From Nitrosopolaris sp035691865 (lineage in GTDB: Archaea; Thermoproteota; Nitrososphaeria; Nitrososphaerales; Nitrososphaeraceae): a stretch of DNA of 64,000 nucleotides. Every line of letters starts with the position of its first letter. Position 1 is the stretch's first letter. Shown piece after piece: positions 63,127-64,000 of this stretch. The stretch spans positions 62,001 to 126,000 of the forward strand of contig DASSIM010000067.1 of assembly GCA_035691865.1 (NCBI GenBank), read 5' to 3'. The notes below the pieces were generated by a model, which was not told where the DNA came from, ran no database searches, and worked only from the letters and a program-made list of their open reading frames with translations. The position numbers and the translations under genes are program-made.

Positions 63127-64000
63127 CTACCCCCTAGTGCCATCAGTTTCGTCAGCAGAGGTCTTATGATTGATATCCCATAAATTATTTTGCTTTGTGA
63201 ATGATTTAATAGAAATTTTCGACATTGTTAGTTTCATCAGCGCAACCCACATTATCAGCAGCGGCACATGATATGATGCAATTCTCCATGCTATAATCAA
63301 GCTCAAATGTGAATCATTGACTACATTTGCAAAGGATGGGATTCCCGAAAAATGAGAAGTATAAGCCCATATCCCCAGTTCTGCAAGTCCAGAACCTCCT
63401 ATTGTAATTGGTAATGTTGACAGTGCTGTAGATGCAGAAGTTGCCATCAGAGAATCAAATATGCCCAATCTAAAGCCTACAGCATTTGCCAATATCAAGA
63501 ATGAGGCACCCTGCAACAAGAACGCCACAAAAGTTATTGCGATTCCGACGGCAAAAATTTTGACAGCCCTCACGGAATTAAGATTCTGGCGACTCATTTT
63601 ACATAGGTCAAAAATGGCTGTGTTGGTCGTGTTAATAAGTCGCTCAGCTTTTTGCTTTGCAATGAACTTTTGTAGCACTTTTAAGCAAAAAAAAGGTAGT
63701 CGAAGTGTGCGTTTTGCAGAAAACACAACCAGCATAAGCCAAAAAACGAATGTCGGAACTGCAACTAGGATGACTGCAATCCCAATAAAGTCACCTCCTT
63801 TATAAATTGCTAGGGCACCTGCAATGAATGCAAGAATAGTGCCGACAAAAACGTCGGCAATAATCTCCATTGTGGTAATCCATGCTGCATTCCCAGGTGG
63901 TATACCATTTTTGGTTAAGAAAGCGATTCTAACTATTTCTCCTCCTACGTAAGAAGGCGTTGTTTGCGTTATGAATTCGCCCGCTAATCTGGCCGATATT
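63127..64000 (-). CDS. Lysylphosphatidylglycerol synthase TM region (UPF0104) family protein, 5' end missing
   Basis: The frame is open through base 64000, so the N-terminus lies outside the window; the first in-window ATG (63870) is internal, since the residues before it (TPSYVGGEIVRIAFLTKNG) match the family. Visible are TTMEIIADVFVG, several membrane helices and the late motif TLPITIGGSGLAELGIWAY. The family covers flippase and membrane parts of lipid-modifying enzymes and glycosyltransferase-associated proteins; the substrate is unknown. Confidence 0.85.
   Translation of the reverse strand, partial: ISARLAGEFITQTTPSYVGGEIVRIAFLTKNGIPPGNAAWITTMEIIADVFVGTILAFIAGALAIYKGGDFIGIAVILVAVPTFVFWLMLVVFSAKRTLRLPFFCLKVLQKFIAKQKAERLINTTNTAIFDLCKMSRQNLNSVRAVKIFAVGIAITFVAFLLQGASFLILANAVGFRLGIFDSLMATSASTALSTLPITIGGSGLAELGIWAYTSHFSGIPSFANVVNDSHLSLIIAWRIASYHVPLLIMWVALMKLTMSKISIKSFTKQNNLWDINHKTSADETDGTRG

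Noticed and set aside
1..64000. CRISPR arrays, complete insertion sequences and prophage genes
   Set aside because: No regularly spaced repeats, transposase, integrase or phage structural genes were seen in any frame.

Overview
The window looks like chromosomal DNA of an ammonia-oxidising-type thaumarchaeon (Nitrososphaeria). The evidence is a 4-hydroxybutyryl-CoA dehydratase and an acetoacetyl-CoA-type thiolase of the 3-hydroxypropionate/4-hydroxybutyrate carbon cycle, a CdvB-type ESCRT-III protein, a plastocyanin-like blue copper protein, a PEFG-CTERM-like secreted protein, archaeal-type shikimate enzymes (ADH synthase, DHQ synthase II, GHMP shikimate kinase), a class II ribonucleotide reductase, a stand-alone 5S rRNA and an intron-bearing tRNA. 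Gene spacing is loose, with several 300-1000 base gaps, which fits the larger soil/sediment lineages better than compact marine ones; the exact genus cannot be told from the window.

Layout. 1-10 kb: end of a cis-prenyltransferase gene, NUDIX hydrolase, small zinc fingers, uroporphyrinogen-III synthase, a GcvH-like/TusA-like fusion without the lipoyl lysine, Lrp-type sensor, rhomboid protease, DUF255 thioredoxin protein. 10.4-20.6 kb: a nearly complete minus-strand shikimate/tyrosine cluster (ADH synthase, DHQ synthase II, DNA methyltransferase, single zinc finger, AroD, AroE, shikimate kinase, AroA, AroC, chorismate mutase-aminotransferase fusion, TyrA). 20.8-28.2 kb: GNAT, Trm5-like methylase, ABCE1, cupredoxin, a three-gene unknown operon, and the MTA phosphorylase/adenine phosphoribosyltransferase salvage pair. 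28.3-35.4 kb: 4-hydroxybutyryl-CoA dehydratase followed by two AAA ATPase/VWA-protein pairs. 35.4-38.7 kb: transaldolase, transketolase C subunit, and a fused transketolase-N/ribulose-phosphate epimerase protein. 38.9-50 kb: PepA, 5S rRNA, glyoxalase-like protein, a tRNA-Trp with two introns, small regulators, DNA glycosylase, PfkB kinase, UbiX, KH-domain and DUF424 proteins, secreted and membrane proteins. 50-56 kb: a decayed or non-coding stretch, a methyltransferase, nitrilase, thiolase plus DUF35 partner. 56.3-62.1 kb: CdvB-like protein, a HTH/ATP-cone/pseudo-NrdD protein, and the class II ribonucleotide reductase. The window ends inside a membrane protein of the lysylphosphatidylglycerol synthase/UPF0104 family.

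The strongest candidate for something undescribed is the gene at 57076-59232. It joins a winged-helix DNA-binding domain and a nucleotide-sensing ATP-cone to an NrdD-like domain that has lost its glycyl-radical end, and it lies directly upstream of the active reductase, whose TATA region carries an inverted repeat. It could be an archaeal analogue of the bacterial regulator NrdR. Other unusual items are the AAA/VWA quartet behind the dehydratase, the transketolase-epimerase fusion, the GcvH/TusA fusion, and the twice-interrupted tRNA-Trp.
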